Shown piece by piece: positions 25,857 through 34,728 of a DNA stretch of 64,000 nucleotides; within the stretch, counting starts at the first letter, position 1, and the number at the start of each line of letters is the position of its first letter. Source of the stretch: Gemmatimonadota bacterium (lineage in GTDB: Bacteria; Latescibacterota; UBA2968; UBA8231); assembly GCA_009841115.1 (NCBI GenBank), contig VXML01000080.1, forward strand, positions 1-64,000, written 5' to 3'. The position numbers were made by a program, and so were the translations under genes. The notes beneath the pieces were generated by a model that worked only from the letters and a program-made list of their open reading frames with translations, did no database searches and was not told where the DNA came from.

Positions 25857-25979
25857 AGTCGATAAAGGCGGATGGAGTTGTCGTAGAGCAGACGTCGCAT
25901 TGCTAGTGGTATTCTTTATATATAGAATATCAATTTAACTGAAAGAGTTTATATACGAAAGTGTCCAAAGGAGGGGGTT

Positions 25980-27131
25980 ATGAGCAGTACATCGCAGGGC
26001 ATAACTGAGAAAAAGCCACTATTCATTGTGGGTTCCGAAAATCTAAATGACATATGTCAGTCGAAAGGCGAGAAATTGTATGAATTCTTCTTGCGACAAT
26101 CCAATCCAAAGATCGTCGCATATAGGGAATGGATAGAGGAACTATTCCAAGGGCTTCCCATTGAGCGGCACAAGGACTTTTATCCCCGCCTCCGCAGCGA
26201 TAATCAGAATTTTCAAGCCTCGCTCTTTGAGATGCAGATGTATCGCCTGCTAATCCTAATGGGCCTAAAGGTCAAGATAGAGCCTAGACAGGTAGAAATC
26301 AGCAAGCTGTTCGACTTTCACGTTCAGGATGATAAACAGTCTTGTATAATAGAAGCCACTGTATGCGGTATAGGGCAGGGCAAGTTCGCAGGGAATGCCA
26401 ACGAGGACGACTTGGTTGCCAAGATGAGAGAGTTGTTCCCTAACCCACCTTTCGACATCCATATAAAGACTGAGGGAACCTTGAACGAGACCATAAGCAA
26501 AGACTGCATTAAAAAAAAGATCGAGGGTCTCTTGGGACGGTTTACACGGGAGCAGTTTAAAGCTAGGGCCATCGCTTGTAGTAATAACATGTATGCGACG
26601 CACTTCTTTAGGGAGGATCGCTCGCTAGAATGGACTAAGGACGGCTGGCGGCTACACGCAGAGATCGAATGGCCATATAACTTGCAAAAAGGTGAAATTT
26701 GGGGGCCTGCACGGTCTGGTGCCATGGATCCGTCTGGTCCGTTATATGAGGCGGTCAAAAGGAAGGCACGTGCTAAGTCCAAGGCAGATAATCAACACGG
26801 TGGAAGTTCGGAAGAGCCTTATATAGTAGCGGCCAACAACTGCCACAGCGAGTTCGGCCTGAGCACGTTTGAAGATAGCGATGTCAAACGTGCCTTGACG
26901 GGCAATCCCGATGCGCCTGATAACACGAGGTTTCGCCGTGACTTAGGGCGTGTTGATGCTGTGATCGTCATCTGTAATGCCTGCTTAGGACACGAAGGCC
27001 GCGTACCAATTAAGCTGTTCAGAAACGAGAATAGGGAGATACCAGATTTTCTGATACCGCTTGAGCAGCGACAAGTTTTCGGCGATCTGATAGGCTTCCC
27101 TAGCCATCTTGAGCGACTGCTTTACGACTAG
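25980..27131 (+). CDS. Unrecognised protein with restriction-endonuclease-like features
   Basis: 383 residues, AT-richer than most neighbours, GGAGGG just upstream. No family is recognised with certainty. A PD-(D/E)XK-like pattern can be read: E84 in SLFEMQMYRLLILMG (a helix typical of these folds), then FDFHV with D112 and IIEATV with E125, where the usual catalytic Lys would be Thr127. This is inference from pattern only. It faces a type IIG restriction-modification gene end to end (79 bases apart), which supports a defence role. Confidence 0.5.
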   Translation: MSSTSQGITEKKPLFIVGSENLNDICQSKGEKLYEFFLRQSNPKIVAYREWIEELFQGLPIERHKDFYPRLRSDNQNFQASLFEMQMYRLLILMGLKVKIEPRQVEISKLFDFHVQDDKQSCIIEATVCGIGQGKFAGNANEDDLVAKMRELFPNPPFDIHIKTEGTLNETISKDCIKKKIEGLLGRFTREQFKARAIACSNNMYATHFFREDRSLEWTKDGWRLHAEIEWPYNLQKGEIWGPARSGAMDPSGPLYEAVKRKARAKSKADNQHGGSSEEPYIVAANNCHSEFGLSTFEDSDVKRALTGNPDAPDNTRFRRDLGRVDAVIVICNACLGHEGRVPIKLFRNENREIPDFLIPLEQRQVFGDLIGFPSHLERLLYD

Positions 27132-27209
27132 TTCGCCTTTCTGTCGAGGGCACCTCTCTATGCAAGGGAAAGAAGTTTTATGACGGATGCTAAGGCCGCT
27201 TGTGGCTTA

Positions 27210-30059
27210 TCATTGCATCCCCTCCTCGACGATCTCTATTTCTTTTTTCGTCAGCCCGTAAAGCTCATACACAAGTCTATCGATCTGCTGATCTGTCGAT
27301 TCAATCTGGCGTTGGATGGTCGTCTTCGTGTGGTTCACCTTCGCAGCCGCCAATTTCTTGTATAACGACAGTATCTGATTAACTAACGTTACCATCCGGT
27401 CATGTCGGGCTTTGTCAGTAGGATTAGAAAATTTGATATTGGGTATGGGGATTGCATCAAGATGAATTTTCTTGAGTTGAGCTATGCTTTGCTTGTTTGT
27501 AACAAGTCTAGCACGATAATAAAAGGTCACAAAAGATGAATTCAAAATGCCAAGCATATACTTGAAGTTTATATTACTGCGATTATTAAATAAAAAATAC
27601 AAGGACTGTTCAGGAAATGTCCCCGAATTATCAAATGTAGCCAGAATTCGGTCTCCGGTCTTTCGCAGCAGGAGCTTTGGTTTGGATCCCAATTTTGCCC
27701 TGTTAGTGGTACGACCAGTAATGTTTTGTTCTTTAAATTCAAACCAATAAGTTTTTTTGATGGTATATCTCCCAATACTATCTCCCTTTATGGTTTCAAT
27801 CTGTGAGGAACTTATTCTTTTGTCGGTAATAAGTTCTGATTTTCCTCCGAATCCTGACGTGGTATCACAGAAGCTACTCAGAAGATCTGTATCTGATGAA
27901 CATTCTAATTTTTTTATCAGATTCATTATATCAACACTTTCATAATATTGGAAAGAATAGGTTGGATCTTGCTCGAACTGTAGTTGTGGAATCTGCAAAG
28001 ACTCTTTTCCATACTCTCCTATCTCAACAGGTGTCTTTAGAATTGGATTATTGGTACGTTGCAGAACAAACATCAAGGTATCGGCAGTAATTCTGGGAAA
28101 TGGAACCTTGTAAATCAGTGAAATAACCTGCATTTGTTTTAGGATCTCTCTTCGCAATTCTAAGAATTGAGAGTTGAAACCTAATCGATCAGGGACAATG
28201 TATCCAAAATATCCACCCTCCACGATTAGACGAATTCCCTGTGCTACGAAGTACTCATACATATTAGGCATGTATGTATTGCCAGCAAACTTGTGAATTA
28301 AATACTCAATTTCGGATTTTGGATAAACTCCAACACCAAATTTTCCTGTTAAAGAAATCCACGGCGGATTCCCGATCACCGCGTTAAACCCACCATTCCT
28401 CATTATTTTAGAAAATTCAGTATCCCAGTCAAACACGTTGATCCGGTAGCGTTCTTCCTCGTCGAGCAGCGACATCTGCTGACCGTCATAGAAATCAAAT
28501 CCGATCAGCGAGTTGCCACACTTGATATTGTTCCCCAAGTCAGGTAGGGCACGCTCGCGGAACATTCTGATCTGTCTTGTCAGCGTCTGCTCGTTCTCAC
28601 CCTCCAGGACCTTCAAAAGCAGGGACAGCTTGGTCACCTCCACTGCTTGTGAATCAATGTCCACGCCATAAATGTTGTTTAAAAGAATGCGCTTACGTTC
28701 TGCTGTAGTTAGATGGTAATCTCCGCCGTCACCTTGATAGAGGACAGGCGAACGTCCCTTTGTCCATTTCTCCGGTTCATTATCCACATAAAATTTGTAG
28801 TGCCAGTCGAGCAAACACTGGTAGGCACCAATGAGAAAAGAGCCAGAGCCACAGGCGGGATCGAGAATTTTCAGTTTCTCAGCCTGCTTCAGAGTTTTTC
28901 CCTTTAATAACTTGCCGACAGTATTCTCGACGATATAGTTCACAATATAAGTCGGCGTGTAGTAAACGCCTCCAGCCTTCTTAACCTCTGGCTTATCCTC
29001 CACAACAGCGCGATGGCTAGGTGTAAGACGGATTACCTTGCCTAAAAACTGCTCGTAAACCTGCCCAAGAATGTCGGCGGAGAGAACAGAAAACTCATAG
29101 GGGCTATCGGGGTAGTAGAGGCTTTTGAATATGTCTTTTAACGGCTGGTCATCTATGATCAGATTAAGTGTGAAGTCATCGGGAGGCTCGGAGCGATCTT
29201 TTTCCACTTTAAAATGGAACAAGCCGGAGTTGTAGCGGTCATCGGCGCTATGGAACAGTTGGCAGAGGCGAGCATAGATCCGCGTACCATTCTGAAGTGC
29301 CATGAGTTGCCCGTAATCCTCCGCACCACGATCCTCGCAGATACGAAGAAAGACGATACGGTCAATGGTGCGCCCGACAGCAAAGTTGAGGTCGCGTTGT
29401 GTCAACTCGGGGTTGCGTAGGGCCAAATTGCGGGCGAGCATATTGCGCCACGATTCAATCTCTTTTAGGAACTCCGAATCGACTTCAGCGGTGCCCCTTT
29501 TGGCCTTATTCGATTCGACGTACTGGTCAAAGGAACCTTTTAAGATTGCCTCGCGAGAAAATATGGAGGCGATTTCATCCCAGAGATCGGCGTATTCGGA
29601 GTATTTGCAGTAAAAAGTGCGAGCTGTGGCTGCACGATCGGTCGAAACCGGCTTTATTCGACAATCGTAAATAGCGAACTCTTCAAAATCGGAGAGGATA
29701 CTAAGTGGTAGCTTGGCTGACCAAGCATACCGCCGAAGCTGATAGGCCGGATGAGTATCGTCCTTGATATCGACCGAGGGTTTCTTTGCTTCGAGGAAGA
29801 ATTTACGCATACCGCCGATACGAAAGCCATAGTCGGGAGCTTTGGTGTATCCACCGACTTTGATGGCGTCTTCGTGGATGACGTCTTTATAGGCTTCGGC
29901 GTAGCCCTTCTTATTGCCCACGTCCCATCCCAAAGCTTCAAAGAAGGGATCGAGAAATTCGCGCCGTAGTTGAGTTTCGTTATACGATCCAGACTTATAC
30001 GTCTCCACATTGTGGTCGAAGCGTTCAATCAGTTCAACCACTTCTTGGGGTACAGTCAC
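27210..30059 (-). CDS. Type IIG restriction-modification enzyme (fused endonuclease and N6-adenine methyltransferase)
   Basis: 949 residues. The N-terminal nuclease domain shows D76 and E90-A-K92 (PDYGFRIGG then FFLEAKKP), a PD-(D/E)XK site. A helical linker leads to the methyltransferase: DPACGSGSF (400-408, AdoMet binding), YGVDID, and NPPW (564-567, catalytic motif of adenine methylases). The C-terminal third (about 680-930) is a target-recognition domain with paired helices (ATFDNSGTFPEQSLYFLFNN). Such single-chain enzymes cut near asymmetric sites and modify one strand. Base composition is AT-rich, consistent with transfer. No separate specificity or methylase gene is needed. Confidence 0.92.
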   Translation of the reverse strand: MTVPQEVVELIERFDHNVETYKSGSYNETQLRREFLDPFFEALGWDVGNKKGYAEAYKDVIHEDAIKVGGYTKAPDYGFRIGGMRKFFLEAKKPSVDIKDDTHPAYQLRRYAWSAKLPLSILSDFEEFAIYDCRIKPVSTDRAATARTFYCKYSEYADLWDEIASIFSREAILKGSFDQYVESNKAKRGTAEVDSEFLKEIESWRNMLARNLALRNPELTQRDLNFAVGRTIDRIVFLRICEDRGAEDYGQLMALQNGTRIYARLCQLFHSADDRYNSGLFHFKVEKDRSEPPDDFTLNLIIDDQPLKDIFKSLYYPDSPYEFSVLSADILGQVYEQFLGKVIRLTPSHRAVVEDKPEVKKAGGVYYTPTYIVNYIVENTVGKLLKGKTLKQAEKLKILDPACGSGSFLIGAYQCLLDWHYKFYVDNEPEKWTKGRSPVLYQGDGGDYHLTTAERKRILLNNIYGVDIDSQAVEVTKLSLLLKVLEGENEQTLTRQIRMFRERALPDLGNNIKCGNSLIGFDFYDGQQMSLLDEEERYRINVFDWDTEFSKIMRNGGFNAVIGNPPWISLTGKFGVGVYPKSEIEYLIHKFAGNTYMPNMYEYFVAQGIRLIVEGGYFGYIVPDRLGFNSQFLELRREILKQMQVISLIYKVPFPRITADTLMFVLQRTNNPILKTPVEIGEYGKESLQIPQLQFEQDPTYSFQYYESVDIMNLIKKLECSSDTDLLSSFCDTTSGFGGKSELITDKRISSSQIETIKGDSIGRYTIKKTYWFEFKEQNITGRTTNRAKLGSKPKLLLRKTGDRILATFDNSGTFPEQSLYFLFNNRSNINFKYMLGILNSSFVTFYYRARLVTNKQSIAQLKKIHLDAIPIPNIKFSNPTDKARHDRMVTLVNQILSLYKKLAAAKVNHTKTTIQRQIESTDQQIDRLVYELYGLTKKEIEIVEEGMQ

Positions 30060-30134
30060 TTTAAGTGCTCTTCTCTTTCTAATTTGATTCGTTCTGCGAG
30101 TTGGCCCAAATCCGTCGTTTTTTTAGCAGGTTTT

Positions 30135-32486
30135 TCAGTACGCCACGGCGATGGTGCGGAGCGCGGTGTCATTGCCGGCATCGGCACCCAGATTGACGCG
30201 CAGGACGTATAGGCCGGGGGCGGCGCTCGCGCCATCGGCGTTGCGGCCATCCCAGGTGAAGAGGCGTTGGGAGCCTTCAGTGCTTGGGGTGAGGACTGCT
30301 ATTTGGCGTCCGGCTAGGTCGAAAACTTCTACCTGTGGCTCGGTACCCTCGACTTTGAAGGCGACAAATCGCACCTCTAGTTGGTCGTTGATGCCGTCGC
30401 CGTTGGGGGTTACGGTCGTAGAGGCTAGTTGCAGGTCGCTGATGAGCTGGCCGCTGTCGGTCAGTTCGGGCAACATGACGATATTGGAGCGGCGCTCGGC
30501 CGCCTCGACCGACTGCCACAGGCCCGGTGCTTCGCTCAAGCCGAGGTCGAGGGTAAAGACGGTGGCGTTTTGCAGCAGGCGGGTAGTGAAGCTCACTTGC
30601 AGCGAGTCGCCGGAGATCACCTGCGGCAACGCGATGAGCAGCGAGTCGGCCTGCATGTCTAGGGTGGCCGGAACGACCGGTTCTGCGCCGACCATTATCG
30701 ACACGCTCTGGAGGTCAACGGGTTCGGGGACAGTGAAGCGCATTAGGTCGAAGCCGCTGTCGAGTTCGTCGGTCTCGGGCCAGAGGGTGTAGGTAAAGTG
30801 CGTGTCTTGGTTGGGGCTGGCCTCGCGGGGAGCGACGCTGCCGCGCGCGCCTTGGACTAAGGCGTTTTCGTATTCGACGGAGACTGAATTGACGGTCGGG
30901 GCAATAGCTGGATCGTCGGTGGAGAGGATCATCTCCAGCAGCATGAAGCGGCGGGGGCTGTCCGACTTGAAGGACTCGCCGGAAAACTGGTACACATTGC
31001 TCCAGGCGTCCCAGTCCTCGCCGACGACCAGCGTGGTGTCGATGGGACCGCGCAACACTTTGGGCGAACTCGTCCATTTTTCTTCGGTGATTTCTTCGCC
31101 GAGCTTATTGTGGAACGTAAAGACCGGTGCCAGCGCGTTGCCCGAACGCGAGCGCAGTTGCATTCTGGTGCCCGGAGGCAAGTCGGCGTCCCAGTGCAGG
31201 GCCTTGATGACTTTGGGACGCCCATCGCCGGCTACCTCGCCGAGGTTGATAAAGGCCGACTGCAACTCGACTTGGGCTGGATAACCCGGTGAGAATAGTT
31301 GTAACTCACCCCACTTGACGATGCCCCATCCCCGGCAGCTAATTCCGCGCCAGAACAGGTAGCGGGCCTTGCGCGGCTCGAACAGATAGCGCATGTAAAG
31401 CAGGTCGTCGGCGTTGGGGGCCGGATGGGAGAAGACCTCTTCGTAATCGACGTTTTCGGGCACTTCGACGGGTGGGGCGGTGCCCGTGGCCGGGGTGCCG
31501 TCGGAAAAGAGGATGGTGTGTCCTGGCCCAGCCCCAGAGACGGTGAAACCCAATGTGCCTTCATCTGGCCGCATGGAATAGAGGAACATCTCATCGATAA
31601 AGAATGTCGCGCCTAGGTCTGCGCGGAACCACGTGCCGCCTTCGGCCCATCCCGACAGATTACCACGGCAGCCGGTGACGGTATTGTTGGTGTTGAGGTT
31701 GGCGTCGAAGAGGTTGGGGGTGGAGCCGGTGCCATCGCCTTCTCTGAAATTGCCGCGTAGGCTGGTGCCAATGGCGATGTTGTCGCCAATGCCGATGACC
31801 TCGATCTCGGCGAGGGCGGCGTTGGCGTTTTGCTCTTCGGAAATGATTTGGATGTACTGGATTAACCGGTAGTGGTTGCGTTCTGCCGGCGTTAGATTCA
31901 AATCGAGGTCAAACACTAGCGCGCTGTCGCGACCAGCGTAGCGCAACGGGATGACAATCTCTGATTCGGCGTTGGGCCGCGTGGTGCGGAAGGCTTGGCG
32001 ATAGAGAAAGAGGTCATCCGTAGCCGCAATGCGCACGCCGGAGGTAGTGAAGACGCGGAATTGGCGGAACGGGCGCGCGCCCTCTTGGTCGGGGAATTTC
32101 AGGCGAATCTCGCGGGCCAGGGCAGCGCGGCCTAAGTCGATGGTGATAAACCAATCCTCAGGGGCGTCGTCCGGGCTAGGTTGCCAATAGGTCGTTGGAT
32201 CGCCGTCGATGGCCAGCGGGGCGTCGGCCTCGTTGGAGCCAGCTTGCCAGAGACCTCCGGCGACGGCATCGCCCCGGGTACGGGTCTCGTGGACGAAGAG
32301 GTGCGCGTCTTCAACGAGGTTGATATCCTTGCGGAATTTGATGAGCGAGAGCTGGCCTTGTTCGCCAACCTGGACCAAGCCGAGGGGCTGTTGCCATTGG
32401 GCCCATTCCTCGGCGCTGTCAAAGGAGAGCATGTCAGCGGCGAGTGGGACGGCTAACACGAGGTAGGCGATGATTGCGCGTCGCAT
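30135..32486 (-). CDS. Array gene A4: exported discoidin-like protein with sorting tail
   Basis: The start is ATG 32486 with AAGGAGGG upstream, giving 783 residues and a signal peptide (IIAYLVLAVPLAA). Residues about 75-230 and 255-350 each look like F5/8 type C (discoidin) carbohydrate-binding folds: IDGDPTTYWQPS, FITIDLGRAALAREIRL, FRADLGATFFIDEMFLY. A beta-sandwich (EDWDAWSNVYQFSGE; FTYTLWPET) follows, then TPNGDGIND near 692 and an FlgD-Ig-like tail ending TIAVAY. Starts 10 bases after the stop of B4, so it is probably co-translated. No catalytic site is evident. Likely surface adhesin or glycan-binding protein. Confidence 0.75.
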   Translation of the reverse strand: MRRAIIAYLVLAVPLAADMLSFDSAEEWAQWQQPLGLVQVGEQGQLSLIKFRKDINLVEDAHLFVHETRTRGDAVAGGLWQAGSNEADAPLAIDGDPTTYWQPSPDDAPEDWFITIDLGRAALAREIRLKFPDQEGARPFRQFRVFTTSGVRIAATDDLFLYRQAFRTTRPNAESEIVIPLRYAGRDSALVFDLDLNLTPAERNHYRLIQYIQIISEEQNANAALAEIEVIGIGDNIAIGTSLRGNFREGDGTGSTPNLFDANLNTNNTVTGCRGNLSGWAEGGTWFRADLGATFFIDEMFLYSMRPDEGTLGFTVSGAGPGHTILFSDGTPATGTAPPVEVPENVDYEEVFSHPAPNADDLLYMRYLFEPRKARYLFWRGISCRGWGIVKWGELQLFSPGYPAQVELQSAFINLGEVAGDGRPKVIKALHWDADLPPGTRMQLRSRSGNALAPVFTFHNKLGEEITEEKWTSSPKVLRGPIDTTLVVGEDWDAWSNVYQFSGESFKSDSPRRFMLLEMILSTDDPAIAPTVNSVSVEYENALVQGARGSVAPREASPNQDTHFTYTLWPETDELDSGFDLMRFTVPEPVDLQSVSIMVGAEPVVPATLDMQADSLLIALPQVISGDSLQVSFTTRLLQNATVFTLDLGLSEAPGLWQSVEAAERRSNIVMLPELTDSGQLISDLQLASTTVTPNGDGINDQLEVRFVAFKVEGTEPQVEVFDLAGRQIAVLTPSTEGSQRLFTWDGRNADGASAAPGLYVLRVNLGADAGNDTALRTIAVAY

Positions 32487-32496
32487 CGAACCCTCC

Positions 32497-34530
32497 TTAG
32501 TAGGCGATACCCAAGGGGCGGAGTTGGGGATCAGTGGCAAATTCCGAGCGCAGGTCTAAGGCCATCAGGTAGAGACCGGGCGGCAGCCTCTGACCTGTTT
32601 CATCGCGGCCATCCCAGCGCAAGCTCTGCGGCCCCGCGCTCTGCAAGCCGGCCTCGACGAGGGCCACGCGCCGCCCGTCGAGGCTATAGACCTCGAGGAC
32701 GACGGGGACGGTTTCGGGCAGGCGGAACAGCGAATAGGCCACGCGTAGTTCGTCGTTGATACCGTCGCCGTTGGGCGTAAAAACCGAAGAGGAAAAGGTC
32801 AGGTTCTGGATGAAGGCGGTTGTTTGCCCCGTGGTGCCGAGCACGCGCAGGCTGTTGGTCGAGAGGGCCGCGCCGACATCAGCACCGACTACAGGTTGCG
32901 GCAGGATGTCGCGTTCGCTGTCTAGGACCTCGCTCTGGAAGGTGGTTGCGAATTCAAATATCTCCGTGCCAAAGACAATGCGGATCGGCGGATTGTTGGT
33001 GCGGGTGATGCGCTCGGGCAGGTGGATGAGTAGGCCCTCGGGCTCTTGGGTGATCTCAGCAGGCGCAGTTTCTGTGCGGCTCTCGCCTAGTTGCAGGCTT
33101 TTGAGTTCGGTTTGGTGTCCTGTGTGAATGCGCAACAGGTCGAAGCCGGGTGCGTCAACCGTCTCGAAATCGGCTTGGAGATCATAAACGAATTCTATGG
33201 CTTCGCCCAAGGGGACTTGGGTGATCCCGCTGGCGGGCTGTGGATCGTCTAGGGGAGCCACTTCACCGCGCACGTTGGCGGCCAACAGCGGGGCGGTTTC
33301 AAGCCACAGCGAGTCGAGGCGCACGAAATCGTCGAAGGAATTGCTTTCCATGGTGACGCGGAACTGCAAATGGGTGCCGTTGCGCAGGTTGATCAGTTGG
33401 CCCGATTCGACGAAGGGCGCCGACCAGAAAGTCCAGTTGTCTGAATCGTAGCCGATGGACGCGCGGATGCCGGGTTTGGGCTGGCGTTCGGTTAGGTCGG
33501 ATGAGGAGCCGATGCGCACGAAGCGGGTGCGCAGTGCGTTTTCGTAGTGGTCGCGCGAGACTACGCGCTCTAGTCCGGTATCCATGTACTCGTGATAGAC
33601 GGCCGGGTCGTCGTCTAGGCCAGTGCGCACCTCAATTCTAACCTGAGCCGCTGCGTCGGGGGTTTCCACTGGGATCCCATCGACCATGCGGAACTTTGTC
33701 GCCTGCCAGAACAGCCGCCCGAAATTCACGGGTTCGCCGAGGTCGGTTATCTTGGTCTTGTAGATGCTCCGCTGCGGTATTCCTTGGGCAAAGAGTTGGA
33801 ACTCGCTGATTGTGCCGATGAGGGAGAAGGTGATTTTGCTGATCTTGGCTTGGGCGTCCTCGTCTAGTATCGAGATAATCCGGCGGTAGCGAAAGAAGCG
33901 CAGATACTGGCGGTTGAAGTCGAAGCGGATCTGCGGGGTAAAATTGTTGTCAACATCGGCGATGAGGGTGGAGAGTGGGTTGACATTGCCTTCGAGCACC
34001 GGGGGTTCGGGCGCGACTGAGGCGGTCACCTGAAAGGCGGGGACGAAGTCCGTTTCCAGAGGGGTCCCATCGACACGAAAGCCCTCACTGGGCGAGATAA
34101 AGCCAAAGGCCACCGCTGGTACCGCCACGGCCAAATCCATGGTGAAGCTTTCTTTTTCGACGAGGTCGGCCATTGGGGGATTATAGGTGAGAGGGTCGCC
34201 GTCGATGAGCCAGGAGCCGTTTTCCGATGGATCGGGCACGCCGTTGTTCCACTTCCACATCCTCGGCGTTTCGCCGTCTAGGTAGTCGAAGATGCGGTCG
34301 CTGGGATCGCGCCAAAAGGCCCAATTGTCGATGTGGGAAAAAACCGTCTCGTCCAATGTGAAGTACGTGGGCTGGATGGCACCGGGGGCCGTTGCGAAAT
34401 CGACGAAGAGGCGGGTGGTGTCGTTCTCGCTCCAAGACAGGCCGCTGCCGCCTAGTTGCCAGTGGGAAATCTGGGCGGTAGCACTTTGCGCTAAAATTAG
34501 GGTAAACAGGACGATTGTGGTTCGACGCAT
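32497..34530 (-). CDS. Array gene B4: exported sorting-tail protein
   Basis: ATG 34530 follows AAGGAGGG; the signal peptide is residues 1-20 (ending SATAQ). The 677-residue protein has a B-type N terminus (WQLGGSGLSWSENDTTRLFV), a discoidin-like region beginning LIDGDPLTYNPP (108-119), a central beta-domain (VNFGRLFWQATKFRM; YHEYMDTGLERVVSRD), a Y-D-S-D-NWTFWS segment, TPNGDGIND near 583 and an FlgD-like tail ending PLGIAY. It is nearly identical to B3 (about ten differences in the first 165 residues by eye), so the duplication is recent. Function unknown. Confidence 0.75.
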   Translation of the reverse strand: MRRTTIVLFTLILAQSATAQISHWQLGGSGLSWSENDTTRLFVDFATAPGAIQPTYFTLDETVFSHIDNWAFWRDPSDRIFDYLDGETPRMWKWNNGVPDPSENGSWLIDGDPLTYNPPMADLVEKESFTMDLAVAVPAVAFGFISPSEGFRVDGTPLETDFVPAFQVTASVAPEPPVLEGNVNPLSTLIADVDNNFTPQIRFDFNRQYLRFFRYRRIISILDEDAQAKISKITFSLIGTISEFQLFAQGIPQRSIYKTKITDLGEPVNFGRLFWQATKFRMVDGIPVETPDAAAQVRIEVRTGLDDDPAVYHEYMDTGLERVVSRDHYENALRTRFVRIGSSSDLTERQPKPGIRASIGYDSDNWTFWSAPFVESGQLINLRNGTHLQFRVTMESNSFDDFVRLDSLWLETAPLLAANVRGEVAPLDDPQPASGITQVPLGEAIEFVYDLQADFETVDAPGFDLLRIHTGHQTELKSLQLGESRTETAPAEITQEPEGLLIHLPERITRTNNPPIRIVFGTEIFEFATTFQSEVLDSERDILPQPVVGADVGAALSTNSLRVLGTTGQTTAFIQNLTFSSSVFTPNGDGINDELRVAYSLFRLPETVPVVLEVYSLDGRRVALVEAGLQSAGPQSLRWDGRDETGQRLPPGLYLMALDLRSEFATDPQLRPLGIAY

Positions 34531-34560
34531 GATGACCCTCCTTTTTGCGGGAAGCATGGG

Positions 34561-34591
34561 TAATATAATGCGCCGGAATCAATTATCCTAT
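34561..34591 (-). promoter_or_regulatory. Conserved block upstream of B4
   Basis: A 31-bp block that on the minus strand runs from ATAGGATAAT to CGGCGCATTATATTA. The same block with few changes lies before B3 (36789-36819) and a diverged form before B2 (about 41238-41257). Its conservation between genes and the AT-rich end suggest a promoter or regulator site, so each cassette may be transcribed from its own start. Confidence 0.4.
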
Positions 34592-34601
34592 TTAAACAAT
34601 A

Positions 34602-34718
34602 TCAGTACGCCACGGCGATGGTGCGCAGCGCCGTATCGTTGCCAGCGTCAGCCGCTAGGTCGATGCGGCAGAGATAGGTGCCGGGTGGTACGAAGTCTCC
34701 TTGGGTTGCGCGTCGCAT
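34602..34718 (-). pseudogene. Array gene A3 remnant: start region joined to C-terminal tail
   Basis: A 38-codon frame sits exactly where an A gene is expected between B3 and B4. It begins with AAGGAGGGTTCG ATG CGACGCGC, identical to the start of A4, and jumps at GACGCGC into the last 34 codons of an A gene (TQGDFVPPGTYLCRIDL through TIAVAY), close to the end of A2. About 2.2 kb of coding sequence is missing. The join keeps the reading frame, ribosome-binding site and stop, so a short tail-only peptide could still be made. Confidence 0.85.
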
Positions 34719-34728
34719 CGAACCCTCC

